A DNA stretch of 32,337 bases, taken from Oscillospiraceae bacterium. Lineage in GTDB: Bacteria > Bacillota_A > Clostridia > Oscillospirales > Oscillospiraceae. The stretch is taken from assembly GCA_015068055.1 (NCBI GenBank), contig SVLG01000016.1:1-32337 (forward strand). The letters are read 5' to 3'. Within the stretch, counting starts at the first letter, position 1, and each line of letters starts with the position of its first letter. The position numbers were made by a program, and so were the translations under genes. Shown in pieces: positions 23,241 to 29,958 of this stretch. Below the pieces are notes generated by a model that worked only from the letters and a program-made list of their open reading frames with translations, was not told the origin of the DNA and ran no database searches.

Positions 23241-23273
23241 GAGCGGGAGCCGTGACGGGCTACCCGCTCTTTC
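23241..23273 (+). terminator. Terminator of the AbiF-DUF2442 unit
   Basis: GAGCGGG and AGCC pair with GGCT and CCCGCTC (one bulged A) followed by TTTC, starting 9 nt after the DUF2442 stop codon. Confidence 0.8.
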
Positions 23274-23687
23274 TATGCCCATAAGGGAGGAGGCCAGGAC
23301 GATATATCCCCCCTGCGGGGCCGTGTTTTTGACCCTCCCCCACCATACCCATACCCACCCCCCCGGTAAGGGGGTAGCGGAAAAAGTGACGGTGTGTCGC
23401 TCCGATAGCCTATAGTAAATATTGCGTCCATGTATGGCTATCGTTTCCAGACCCCCACCGGAAAAACAGGGGGGCGGGTAAACGAAAAAGAGTACCTACA
23501 CAAAATATCTCAGAGTTATAAATAATCCGTTGATAGAATACACATATCGTTTATACTCCTGTATATCTTGGCTGTAGTACAGAACGGTACAGAATGGATA
23601 CAGAAAAGGGCATGGAGTATAGCACAGAAAAGGCAATGGGAAAAACACCTGAAAATAGATAAATCCCACATTTGGCGGGCAATAAAA
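23274..23687. other. Non-coding region with repeats between converging gene groups
   Basis: No gene is supported in this stretch. It contains G/C-homopolymer-rich segments (23330-23370), an 8-bp inverted repeat CGATAGCC/GGCTATCG at 23403-23410 and 23436-23443, an AT-rich stretch near 23505-23575, and repeated TACAGAA units at 23578, 23588 and 23599 with a related CACAGAAAAGG at 23623. These could be replication or packaging signals; nothing decisive is visible. Confidence 0.5.
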
Positions 23688-23717
23688 AAATAGGCGGGGG
23701 TCTCTCCTCGCCTATTT
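23688..23717 (-). terminator. Intrinsic terminator of the minus-strand replication operon
   Basis: A 9-bp stem AAATAGGCG/CGCCTATTT with a 12-nt loop is followed on the minus strand by a T run (A run 23684-23690 on the plus strand). It lies about 75 nt after the last gene of the operon. Confidence 0.8.
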
Positions 23718-23790
23718 CCTCGTATTTATCGCCTACGCTCTTGTTTAACGGCGCTTGTCCTGTGGGGGGTGCTGGGATATACCCCCTGTG

Positions 23791-23955
23791 TTAATTCTCG
23801 GAATCCTGCGCTACGGCGCTTTTCTCACGCCCCAAGCGGTAACGGTGGAGCGGGCAGTTTGTCATGTGGCAGCGGCGCACCTCTGCGCTATTACCACAGC
23901 AGCAGTCCAGGCACTTTAAGCGAATCGCTTTTCCTCTGGTAAGTCTCTCTTGCAT
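23791..23955 (-). CDS. Small cysteine-rich phage-type protein
   Basis: This 54-residue protein has the pattern GKAIRLKCLDCCCGNSAEVR followed by RCHMTNCPLHRYRLGR. Four or more cysteines are spaced like a zinc-binding knuckle. Very similar small proteins are widespread in the early regions of Clostridia prophages (established from memory, unnamed function). ATG 23955 is chosen because AGGAGG lies 6 nt upstream in CAGACAGGAGG, a ribosome-site sequence that is repeated before the preceding gene. Confidence 0.8.
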   Translation of the reverse strand: MQERLTRGKAIRLKCLDCCCGNSAEVRRCHMTNCPLHRYRLGREKSAVAQDSEN

Positions 23956-23989
23956 ATTAGCCTCCTGTCTGTATGATTCTGTGCAGCGC

Positions 23990-24199
23990 TCAGAAGTGAA
24001 CGCCACGGGCCAGTAAATCCCGGTGTACGGTTTTGGTGCAAAGGTGCAAGGCGTTGTCCAGCTCTGCGCTGCGCTCGTCTATGAAGCGGTGCGGCTCCTC
24101 TCCGCCGCTCTGCAATGCGGTTCGGAAAGAGTTTACGAGATAAAAGGCTTTTGCCAGCGGCTCAGGATCAGCCGGAGGCGGTAGGTAAGTGTAGCTCAT
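23990..24199 (-). CDS. Hypothetical small phage-type protein
   Basis: This 69-residue protein begins MSYTYLPPPADPEPLAKAFY and has a helical body (VNSFRTALQSGG and DERSAELDNALHLC). No family recognised. ATG 24199 has AGGAGG in the repeated sequence CAGACAGGAGG. Between it and the next upstream gene (24200-24384) I see no gene beyond frames of about 20 codons. Confidence 0.6.
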   Translation of the reverse strand: MSYTYLPPPADPEPLAKAFYLVNSFRTALQSGGEEPHRFIDERSAELDNALHLCTKTVHRDLLARGVHF

Positions 24200-24384
24200 T
24201 GCTGCCCTCCTGTCTGTTTCTGGAACATGGCCCACGTTGACGGCTGGGCCGGTTTGTGGTATGTTGTCTATAACAGGGGTTGTCGTGATTTCCGGTTAGG
24301 CCGTAAACGCTGGGGCTTCGGCATCAGTGGAGCACGTCGCCTCTGTTTTCTTTTTGGTCATGTACGGTAGTGCATGGCCTTTTT

Positions 24385-24756
24385 CTATTCGTCGGCGCAG
24401 CGGATAACGGTACGCAGCTCCCCGGAGGATTCAGCAGCCCGGTACAGGGTAAACCAATCGTGTGCATCCATGATGATCACCCACGGGCAATTATTGCGCC
24501 GGTGCGCCACGATGGGCAGCCCGCCCCGCTTGTCCGCTGCTGCGTCCCGCTGAGACTGTGCCAGCGCATCCCAGAGCCGCAGGGTTTCCACCCGCTTAAC
24601 CTCCGCATGGATTAGGGGCAACCCCTCCACGTCCCCGGCCTCGCCGGTCTTGCCCCGGTTCTGTGCCGTGCGCTGGGCTTCGTAGCCCTCAGAGCGACAG
24701 AGGGCGGCAAACTCACGTTCTCCGGCCTTGCCTTTATTCCGGCTCATTCGTCCCAT
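24385..24756 (-). CDS. Predicted PD-(D/E)xK nuclease / phage resolvase-like protein
   Basis: This 123-residue protein starts MGRMSRNKGKAGEREFAALC, with a conserved Glu, and contains GEAGDVEGLPLIHAEVKRVE, which supplies the Asp...Glu-x-Lys catalytic pattern of restriction-nuclease-fold Holliday junction resolvases. Close relatives lie in phage replication modules. A role in resolving or processing replicating element DNA is inferred. AAAGGGGG is 6 nt before ATG 24756; ATG 24747 is a weaker alternative. It follows the next upstream gene by 12 nt. Confidence 0.75.
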   Translation of the reverse strand: MGRMSRNKGKAGEREFAALCRSEGYEAQRTAQNRGKTGEAGDVEGLPLIHAEVKRVETLRLWDALAQSQRDAAADKRGGLPIVAHRRNNCPWVIIMDAHDWFTLYRAAESSGELRTVIRCADE

Positions 24757-24768
24757 ATCGGCCCCCTT

Positions 24769-25224
24769 TCAGATTGCACCGTACACCCGGTCATAGAGCT
24801 TTTGCAGGGCGGTATTTTTCAGCCTGTAGACCGTGCTTGCCTCGCAGTTTAACCGCTCCTGTAGCTCCTCCACGTGTCCCTTGCGCCGGTGGACATAGAA
24901 CAGTTCCAGCACAAGGCGTTCGTCCTCACGGAGAGAATCAAGGGCCGTTTCCAGTATGCGTAGCTCGGAATTTGCACTCCGCAGCTTGTCCGTGATCCTG
25001 TCCCGTTCCTCGTAGTTGGCAGCAAAGGCAGCCTCTATGCTGCGGCTCCCGGATACTTTCACCCCGTCCAGCTTGTGAGCATTCAGCCCGTCCGCTACAG
25101 CTTCAAGCTCTTGCAAACGCTCCGGCAGAGTGCGCAGGGCTACCCGGTGTGCCTCGATTCTCCCCAAACGGCTTATAAGTTCTTTCGTCTTGGGTGTACC
25201 TCCTTGGTGGTGTATGCACCGCAC
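24769..25224 (-). CDS. Sigma-70 region-4-like phage regulator (ArpU/RinA-like)
   Basis: This protein has a long helical N-terminal region and a C-terminal helix-turn-helix: LREDERLVLELFYVHRRKGH then LQERLNCEASTVYRLKNTAL, as in sigma region 4 and in ArpU-type late regulators of phages. It may activate later element genes or act on phage promoters (inference). The only canonical in-frame start far enough upstream is GTG 25224, which has a poor ribosome site. A strong AAGGAGG lies further in, followed by AAG-ACG rather than a start codon, so the true start is uncertain. Confidence 0.7.
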   Translation of the reverse strand: MRCIHHQGGTPKTKELISRLGRIEAHRVALRTLPERLQELEAVADGLNAHKLDGVKVSGSRSIEAAFAANYEERDRITDKLRSANSELRILETALDSLREDERLVLELFYVHRRKGHVEELQERLNCEASTVYRLKNTALQKLYDRVYGAI

Positions 25225-25262
25225 CCAATTCGCCCATTAAGCTAATCTGTCCGTTTTGTTAT

Positions 25263-25287
25263 GCCGCCCCGCAGGAAGCGGAGCGGC
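25263..25287 (-). other. Intergenic hairpin
   Basis: GCCGCTCCGC/GCGGGGCGGC forms a 10-bp stem with one T-G pair and a 5-nt loop immediately after the 59-residue gene. It lacks a clear T run, so it may stabilise or process the transcript rather than end it. Confidence 0.45.
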
Positions 25288-25293
25288 TTGTAT

Positions 25294-25473
25294 TTAAGGC
25301 TCGTCAACGGTGATGTGCTGCCGCTTGGCTCGTTCTCTCCTGTCTCGCTGGTCGGATTCGCAGTCGCAAAGACAGCGCTGTATATCCTCCTCATGTTCCG
25401 GCCAACCGGATATAGTCTCTTTGAAGCCGCCGCAGCTCTGGCAGCGTTTAAGCTCGTTCTTGGTTTTGTTCAT
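25294..25473 (-). CDS. Small zinc-ribbon-like protein (59 aa)
   Basis: This short gene, easily missed by length cut-offs, reads MNKTKNELKRCQSCGGFKET, then IQRCLCDCES and a very basic tail. The CxxC and CxCxC arrangement suggests one zinc site. The start is well supported: GGAGGAGGT lies 7-8 nt before ATG 25473, 4 nt after the helicase stop codon. It fills what would otherwise be a 250-nt gap in the replication operon. No family name is offered. Confidence 0.72.
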   Translation of the reverse strand: MNKTKNELKRCQSCGGFKETISGWPEHEEDIQRCLCDCESDQRDRRERAKRQHITVDEP

Positions 25474-25476
25474 CGG

Positions 25477-26766
25477 TCATACCTCCTCCGTTGCAAGTCC
25501 GATTCCTCGAATTTTTTTCTTTGGCTGAACCGGCTCATAACCTGACAGCTCGGTATATTTCATGTGTTCCCCATCAAAGCGCATATAGACCTCCCCGGTC
25601 TTGCCGTTTCTGTTTTTGGCCACGCTGACACCAACAGTCTGCTCCGCCTTGTCCTCGTTCCAGAGGAAAAGCACTTTGGTTGCATTCTGTTCCAGCTCTC
25701 CGCTGTCCCGGATGTTTGCAAGCATAGGCCGCTCGGTGTCCGTGGTCATGCGGTTAAGCTGACAGAGTGCCACAATGGGGATACGCAGCTCGGCAGCAAG
25801 GTTTTTGAGTTCACGGGAGATAGCGCCAAGCTCCAAGTTCCGGGAATCGTTGCGGTGTGTTGGCTGCATAAGGCCTATGTAATCCACCACGATCAAAGAC
25901 AGATCTGGAATAGAGCGGGCTAACGATCTGATTTTTGCCGTTGTAACATTTGGGGAATCGCAAACATGAAGCGGCCACGGAGACACACGGCTGCAAGCTG
26001 CAGAAAGCCTTTTCCATTGGCTTTTATCCAAGCTGCGGTCGATAAGGGCACTCAAAGGCTCTGCCGCCTCTCTGGCTGCTATGCGTTGGGCTATCTCTAT
26101 CCCGTCCATTTCCATGCTGCAAAACAAGACAGAGCGCCCGGAGCGGGCTACAGTTGTCGCAAGATCAGTAGCAAAGGCGGATTTGCCTACGCCGGGACGG
26201 GCAGCAATCAAAACCAAATTGCCCGCCGTCATGCCCTGCAAAATGCCATCAAGCCGAGGAAAGCCCGTGTCAACTCGGCGCTCGTCCTTCTTGCTTTGGT
26301 CGCTGTACATATCCACAAGAAATTGACCGATGGTCTTTGTACGGCCTCCATGCTCCTCCCGGAGAAAGTCTTGACATTCGCCCACAAGAGCCGCCGCCAG
26401 CTCGTCACCGTTAAGATCGGAGTATTTCAGCCGGTCGATAACGTCCCGTATCGTCCGATCTCTCGCCAGCTCATGCACTCGCTTGGCGTGTATCTCCGCA
26501 TTGGCAACGGTCGGGCAACTCTCCATGCACTCCCGCACAAAGGCGGCTGCTGCGTCCATCGTATCAAAGGCTTTGGAAATGGCATCGGCTATCAACTGTG
26601 CGTCAATCGCCTTGCCCCTGCTGTGCATTTCGGTGGCTGCATCAAACAGGGTTGCACACCTATCGTCTGCAAAGTCCGCTGCCGTTACCTTGTCCCCGAT
26701 ACGGGGCAAGACCTCCTTGGGGTCTATACAGATAGCCCCGCAAAGTGTGCGTTCCATATCGTTCAT
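25477..26766 (-). CDS. DnaB-like replicative helicase
   Basis: This 429-residue helicase has the DnaB N-terminal domain (AICIDPKEVLPRIGDKVTAA onward) and RecA-like motor with Walker A ARPGVGKSAFA near residues 189-199, Walker B LIVVDYIGLMQ and the sensor LCQLNR. It would be loaded by the initiator encoded just upstream and unwind the element's origin. The frame opens at 26856, but ATG 26766 overlaps the initiator stop codon (ATGA) and matches the usual DnaB start. A dedicated helicase implies autonomous replication after excision. Confidence 0.92.
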   Translation of the reverse strand: MNDMERTLCGAICIDPKEVLPRIGDKVTAADFADDRCATLFDAATEMHSRGKAIDAQLIADAISKAFDTMDAAAAFVRECMESCPTVANAEIHAKRVHELARDRTIRDVIDRLKYSDLNGDELAAALVGECQDFLREEHGGRTKTIGQFLVDMYSDQSKKDERRVDTGFPRLDGILQGMTAGNLVLIAARPGVGKSAFATDLATTVARSGRSVLFCSMEMDGIEIAQRIAAREAAEPLSALIDRSLDKSQWKRLSAACSRVSPWPLHVCDSPNVTTAKIRSLARSIPDLSLIVVDYIGLMQPTHRNDSRNLELGAISRELKNLAAELRIPIVALCQLNRMTTDTERPMLANIRDSGELEQNATKVLFLWNEDKAEQTVGVSVAKNRNGKTGEVYMRFDGEHMKYTELSGYEPVQPKKKIRGIGLATEEV

Positions 26767-27485
26767 CCTACAAACACTCCTTCCCCTTTGGCCTTTGACA
26801 AAAGTGTTTCGTACTGCTTGCGGAATTTGCTGCCGCTCAAAATATTCTGTTGCCAAAAGCTATCCTCCTGTGACCAACGGAGTACAACTTCCAGCTCCTT
26901 CCACGGGCGGTGATCTATGCGGTGGCATTTGTCGAAAGCATCCGCCCAGCTCTGCAAGGTAGCCTCCGGCTTACTCTCAACGTTCAACCGTTCACATATC
27001 GCCTCATTGAGATACGCCGCACATATGTACGGGTTACTGTTATGGTCAAACGGCTCCCGCTGCTTTTTTGCCCTCTTGGGCTTTTCTTCGTCACCAACTC
27101 CGGTAGGAGTTGTGACAAAAGAATTATTTATATTCCCTTCTATTCTATTCCTTTCTATTCTGCCATCAATCGCATTCGATGGTATACAATCGTATACGGT
27201 CGTATGCTCTGGGATGCGTTCGCATGCGTTCGCATCGTTATCTTTACCCCAACGGCCAGCGGCTCCCGCTTTCCCTGCAAGGCTGCGCCGCTCTACCTCG
27301 CTCAGATATGCGGCTTTGTCCTCGTCTATCTGAGGGGCCAAGAACGCCCAAGCCATACCCAGTGGCCCGGAAAACTCTGCTGTTTTGCCGTCCATTCTGT
27401 AGCCGATAGCGGCTTTTAACAGCATTTTACATTCATCCCCCGTCAGAAAATCCAGCATTGGCAGAATATTGGGGCGGAATATCAC
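26763..27485 (-). CDS. Replication initiator / phage replisome organiser-like protein
   Basis: This 240-residue protein has an N-terminal DUF6291-like domain (LDFLTGDECKMLLKAAIGYR and GMAWAFLAPQIDEDKAAYLS), a low-complexity charged linker, and a C-terminal helical region (AYLNEAICERLNV). It is coupled by ATGA to a DnaB-like helicase, the usual order in phage replication modules. The linker DNA holds eight 10-bp repeats next to an AT-rich stretch, so the origin probably lies inside the gene, as in lambda O. The start is probably GTG 27485 with AAAGGA upstream; ATG 27458 is an alternative. Confidence 0.75.
   Translation of the reverse strand: MIFRPNILPMLDFLTGDECKMLLKAAIGYRMDGKTAEFSGPLGMAWAFLAPQIDEDKAAYLSEVERRSLAGKAGAAGRWGKDNDANACERIPEHTTVYDCIPSNAIDGRIERNRIEGNINNSFVTTPTGVGDEEKPKRAKKQREPFDHNSNPYICAAYLNEAICERLNVESKPEATLQSWADAFDKCHRIDHRPWKELEVVLRWSQEDSFWQQNILSGSKFRKQYETLLSKAKGEGVFVG
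27090..27116. other. Hairpin beside the candidate origin
   Basis: GTCACCAACTCC and GGAGTTGTGAC form an 11-bp stem with one bulged C and loop GGTA, directly beyond the AT-rich stretch of the candidate origin. It lies in coding sequence. Confidence 0.55.
27121..27236 (-). repeat. Candidate replication origin: 10-bp iterons plus AT-rich stretch
   Basis: On the minus strand, 27236 to 27157 reads as eight consecutive 10-mers: CGATGCGAAC, GCATGCGAAC, GCATCCCAGA, GCATACGACC, GTATACGATT, GTATACCATC, GAATGCGATT, GATGGCAGAA, with consensus near GCATACGAAC. The period of 10 is not a multiple of three, so it does not come from protein repeats. It is followed at once by an AT-rich run with repeated AATAGAA (27121-27156), like a DNA unwinding element. 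Confidence 0.68.
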
Positions 27486-27519
27486 CCCGCCCGGATCCTT
27501 TTTCGTTCGTTTCGGCGTA

Positions 27520-27708
27520 TCACATCACCGCCTTTGCAGCCTGTTCCTGCACCCATCGTTCCAGACCAGCACGGGAGATCACCGTGCGTCTGCCGATTCT
27601 AAAGCTGGGGAACCCTTCGCTATATATGATTTGGTAAAGCGTGGGCTTAGATATGCCCAGCAGCGCCGCCGCCTCGGTGACGGTCAGCGTCAGTTTCTCC
27701 GTGGCCAT
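27520..27708 (-). CDS. Excisionase-like MerR-type HTH protein (Xis/AlpA-like)
   Basis: This 62-residue protein fits the HTH_17/excisionase family: LTVTEAAALLGISKPTLYQI, then FRIGRRTVISRAGLERWVQE. Such proteins bend DNA at att sites and switch the integrase to excision, or act as AlpA-type activators in satellites. The ATG overlaps the stop codon of the preceding Cro-like gene by one base (TAATG), so the two are coupled. Confidence 0.85.
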   Translation of the reverse strand: MATEKLTLTVTEAAALLGISKPTLYQIIYSEGFPSFRIGRRTVISRAGLERWVQEQAAKAVM

Positions 27709-27887
27709 TAAAAAGCCCTCCGCTCGTCGATGATCTCAATCATCTGCTGCTTTCGCTCCTCTGTGAGCGGGAGGCGCAGCCACTTCATGATAGTGGATTC
27801 TGCAATTCCAAGACCCTGAGCAACGCTCCACAGCGGCACACCGTGCGATCTCGCATAGTTTCTAATATCCTGATTCGGTTTCGTCAT
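27708..27887 (-). CDS. Small Cro-like HTH protein, first gene of the replication operon
   Basis: This 59-residue protein begins MTKPNQDIRNYARSHGVPLW and contains a helix-turn-helix (VAQGLGIAESTIMKWLRL). It occupies the position of Cro or of SaPI Str, directly across the divergent promoter region from the repressor. ATG 27887 has AAAGGAGCGATAAC at good spacing, the same ribosome-site sequence as used before the integrase; the frame upstream of it crosses the promoter and is not translated. Its likely role is to oppose the repressor. Confidence 0.78.
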   Translation of the reverse strand: MTKPNQDIRNYARSHGVPLWSVAQGLGIAESTIMKWLRLPLTEERKQQMIEIIDERRAF

Positions 27888-27906
27888 GTTATCGCTCCTT
27901 TCTTTG

Positions 27907-27935
27907 TTGACAACTCGCATTGTTTGATGTAACAT
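27907..27935 (+). promoter_or_regulatory. Promoter of the repressor-integrase operon
   Basis: Perfect TTGACA (27907-27912), a 17-nt spacer and TAACAT (27930-27935). Operator arm ACTCGCAT (27913-27920) starts right behind the -35 box. Confidence 0.72.
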
Positions 27936-27975
27936 GATTATATCACACATTCCGAGAAAAATCAACTATGCGAGT
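27913..27975. promoter_or_regulatory. Paired inverted operator sites of the divergent switch
   Basis: ACTCGCATTGTT (27913-27924) recurs in inverted orientation as AACTATGCGAGT (27964-27975), 11 of 12 bases matching. One copy sits in the repressor promoter and the other overlaps the -35 box of the replication promoter, so a single repressor could control both. Confidence 0.75.
27937..27965 (-). promoter_or_regulatory. Promoter of the Cro-xis-replication operon
   Basis: TTGATT (27960-27965), a 17-nt spacer and perfect TATAAT (27937-27942) on the minus strand, about 50 nt before ATG 27887. Confidence 0.85.
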
Positions 27976-28012
27976 AATATTTTTTCAAACAAAACAAAGC
28001 GAGGTTACTTAG

Positions 28013-28672
28013 GTGAGCGTGGACATGAAGAAAACAATTAGATTTCCAGAATTTCATAAGGCTTTTGTCGAGCTTAAAGGGGAAATGACAAACAAGGAAT
28101 TTGCTGAAAAGCTCGGAATGTCTACCGCAACAGTCGGTTTTTATGCTGCGGGAGACAGGATCCCCGATGCGCTTTCCGTTGCCCATATCGCCAATGTTTG
28201 TGGAGTTACGGCGGATTGGTTGCTTGGCCTGTCCTCGGTCAAGGAGCGGGACGCAGATTTGCAAGCGATTTGTGATTATACACACCTTTCCCCCGAAGCA
28301 GTGGAGGCCGTAAGGAAAGTTGCTGGCAAAGGATTGGCCGCCGTGTATATTGCCGACTTTGTAAATCTGGCTATTACTCATCCAGAGTTTGCAGTATTTT
28401 CCGATTATGTAATCGGCGCCGCATTGTCAACCGTTGTAACAAAATACGCCACGGCCGAGGCGCAAGACGATGAGCTTGAAGCGCTGGCCACCCGTGCCAC
28501 AGAGTTTGGCTTTACCCTTATGCCATTACAGAAAGCGACAAAGCTTAATACACAAATTGCTTTCGAATCGCTTGAAGAAATCACAAAAACCATTATCGAA
28601 TATCTTGTGTCCGAGTACAAAAAGCGAGATGAACTTGCTGCAGAATACAGGGAAAGGAGCGATAATGCCTAA
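28013..28672 (+). CDS. XRE-family repressor of the element
   Basis: This protein of about 219 residues has an N-terminal HTH_3 domain (GEMTNKEFAEKLGMSTATVG and LSVAHIANVCGVTADWLLGL) and a 150-residue helical C-terminal part. No S24 peptidase Ser-Lys site is evident, so SOS-type self-cleavage is unlikely. Release by a protein partner, as for SaPI Stl, is a reasonable inference. GTG 28013 (GAGGT 7 nt upstream) and ATG 28025 (AGGTGA upstream) are both possible starts. The stop codon overlaps the integrase start by 8 bases, giving a repressor-integrase operon. Confidence 0.85.
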   Translation: MSVDMKKTIRFPEFHKAFVELKGEMTNKEFAEKLGMSTATVGFYAAGDRIPDALSVAHIANVCGVTADWLLGLSSVKERDADLQAICDYTHLSPEAVEAVRKVAGKGLAAVYIADFVNLAITHPEFAVFSDYVIGAALSTVVTKYATAEAQDDELEALATRATEFGFTLMPLQKATKLNTQIAFESLEEITKTIIEYLVSEYKKRDELAAEYRERSDNA

Positions 28673-29903
28673 ACGATCAGCGCACGGAGCGGGAACAATC
28701 CGCAAGAAAACCGTGACCAGGAACGGCGAGGAATACACCTACTGGGAAGCCCGTGTAACCGTTGGCCGTGACCCCGGCACAGGAAAGCAGCTCCGCCGCT
28801 CGTTCTCCGGCAAGACCCAAAAGGAAGTCCGGGAGAAGATGCAAGCCGCCGCCGTGGAGCTGACGGGAGGCACATACTTGGAGCCGTCCAAGCTGACCGT
28901 GGGTGAGTGGCTGGACGCATGGAGCGCCGAATACCTCAACAGCGTAAAGCCCCGGACAGCGGAAGCCTACAAGAAGAATATTCGCCTTTATCTCAAACCC
29001 GGCATAGGAGCTATGAAGCTCTCCGCCCTGTCTGCCCTCCACGTTCAGAAACTCTACAACGGCTTTATCCGGGACGGCTACACCGTCACCCGGACGGAGA
29101 ACGGGAAGCAGATCACCGAGCGTAAGCCCCTCTCCCCCAAGTCTGTGAAGAACATCCACGGGACGTTGCACAAGGCCATGGAAAAGGCCGTGGCTCTTGG
29201 CTACATCAAGTTCAACCCGGCCAATAAACCCGATCTCCCCAAGATTGAAAAGACCGAGATCAAGCCGCTGGACGATGCGCAGATAAGTCTTTTCCTCAAT
29301 GCCATCAAGGGGCATGAGTTTGAAACCGTGTACACCGTCACGCTCTTTACCGGGCTGCGGGAGGGCGAAGTGCTGGGGCTGACATGGGATTGCATCGACT
29401 TTGAGGCCGGTACGATCCTGGTCAAGCAGCAGCTGCAGAAGCAAGAGGGCAAGGGGAGCGGGTACGCCCTCGCCACAACAAAAAACAGCCGTTGGCGTAC
29501 ACTCGCCCCGGCTGCGTATGTTATGAAGCTCTTAAAGCATCAGCAGATAGAGCAATACAAGCTCCGTCTTGCCGCTGCGGAAGTATGGGACAACCCCCAC
29601 GGCTTTGTGTTCACAGATGCCATAGGCGGGCACTTGAAGAAAAGCACCGTCTACAACAACTTCAAGCGCATTGCCGCCTCCATCGGTCTACCGGATGCCC
29701 GCTTTCACGATCTGCGCCACTCCTACGCTGTCGCTGCGATCCGCTCCGGGGATGATATAAAGACCGTACAAGAGAACCTCGGCCACCATACGGCAGCCTT
29801 TACCCTCGACGTATACGGCCATGTAACCGAGCAGATGAAACGGGACAGCGCCAACCGCATGGAGGCCTTTATAGACGGCCTCAAAACGGCCAAAAATGCG
29901 TGA
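28665..29903 (+). CDS. int: Tyrosine recombinase / integrase
   Basis: This 412-residue integrase has an N-terminal arm-binding domain like that of Tn916 Int (GAGTIRKKTVTRNGEEYTYW onward), a core-binding SAM-like domain (LTVGEWLDAWSAEYLNSVKP) and the catalytic domain with Arg232 (GLREGEVLG), His348 and Arg351 (HDLRHSY), His374 (LGHHT) and nucleophile Tyr384 (DVYGH). All catalytic residues are present, so the enzyme looks active. Start ATG 28665 has AAAGGAG 6 nt upstream. It ends about 90 bp from attR and probably catalyses integration into tRNA-Ser(GCU). Confidence 0.96.
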   Translation: MPKRSAHGAGTIRKKTVTRNGEEYTYWEARVTVGRDPGTGKQLRRSFSGKTQKEVREKMQAAAVELTGGTYLEPSKLTVGEWLDAWSAEYLNSVKPRTAEAYKKNIRLYLKPGIGAMKLSALSALHVQKLYNGFIRDGYTVTRTENGKQITERKPLSPKSVKNIHGTLHKAMEKAVALGYIKFNPANKPDLPKIEKTEIKPLDDAQISLFLNAIKGHEFETVYTVTLFTGLREGEVLGLTWDCIDFEAGTILVKQQLQKQEGKGSGYALATTKNSRWRTLAPAAYVMKLLKHQQIEQYKLRLAAAEVWDNPHGFVFTDAIGGHLKKSTVYNNFKRIAASIGLPDARFHDLRHSYAVAAIRSGDDIKTVQENLGHHTAAFTLDVYGHVTEQMKRDSANRMEAFIDGLKTAKNA

Positions 29904-29909
29904 AAAAAA

Positions 29910-29936
29910 TCTGTAAGGGGAAAAAATAGGGGAAAA
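29910..29936 (+). repeat. Right arm-type repeats (two TA(A)GGGGAAAA units)
   Basis: A perfect 27-bp direct copy of 19864-19890, with TAAGGGGAAAA and TAGGGGAAAA units, starts 6 nt after the integrase stop codon. Position and repeat type fit integrase arm sites. Confidence 0.75.
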
Positions 29937-29958
29937 CAACCCCAAATAGGCATAAGAA

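Noticed and set aside
24200..24384. Possible small genes on the minus strand between 24199 and 24385
   Set aside because: Only frames of about 20 codons without good ribosome sites are present.
25261..25545. 94-codon plus-strand frame
   Set aside because: Opposite to the replication operon, with no ribosome site; the minus strand here encodes a better supported small Cys-rich protein.
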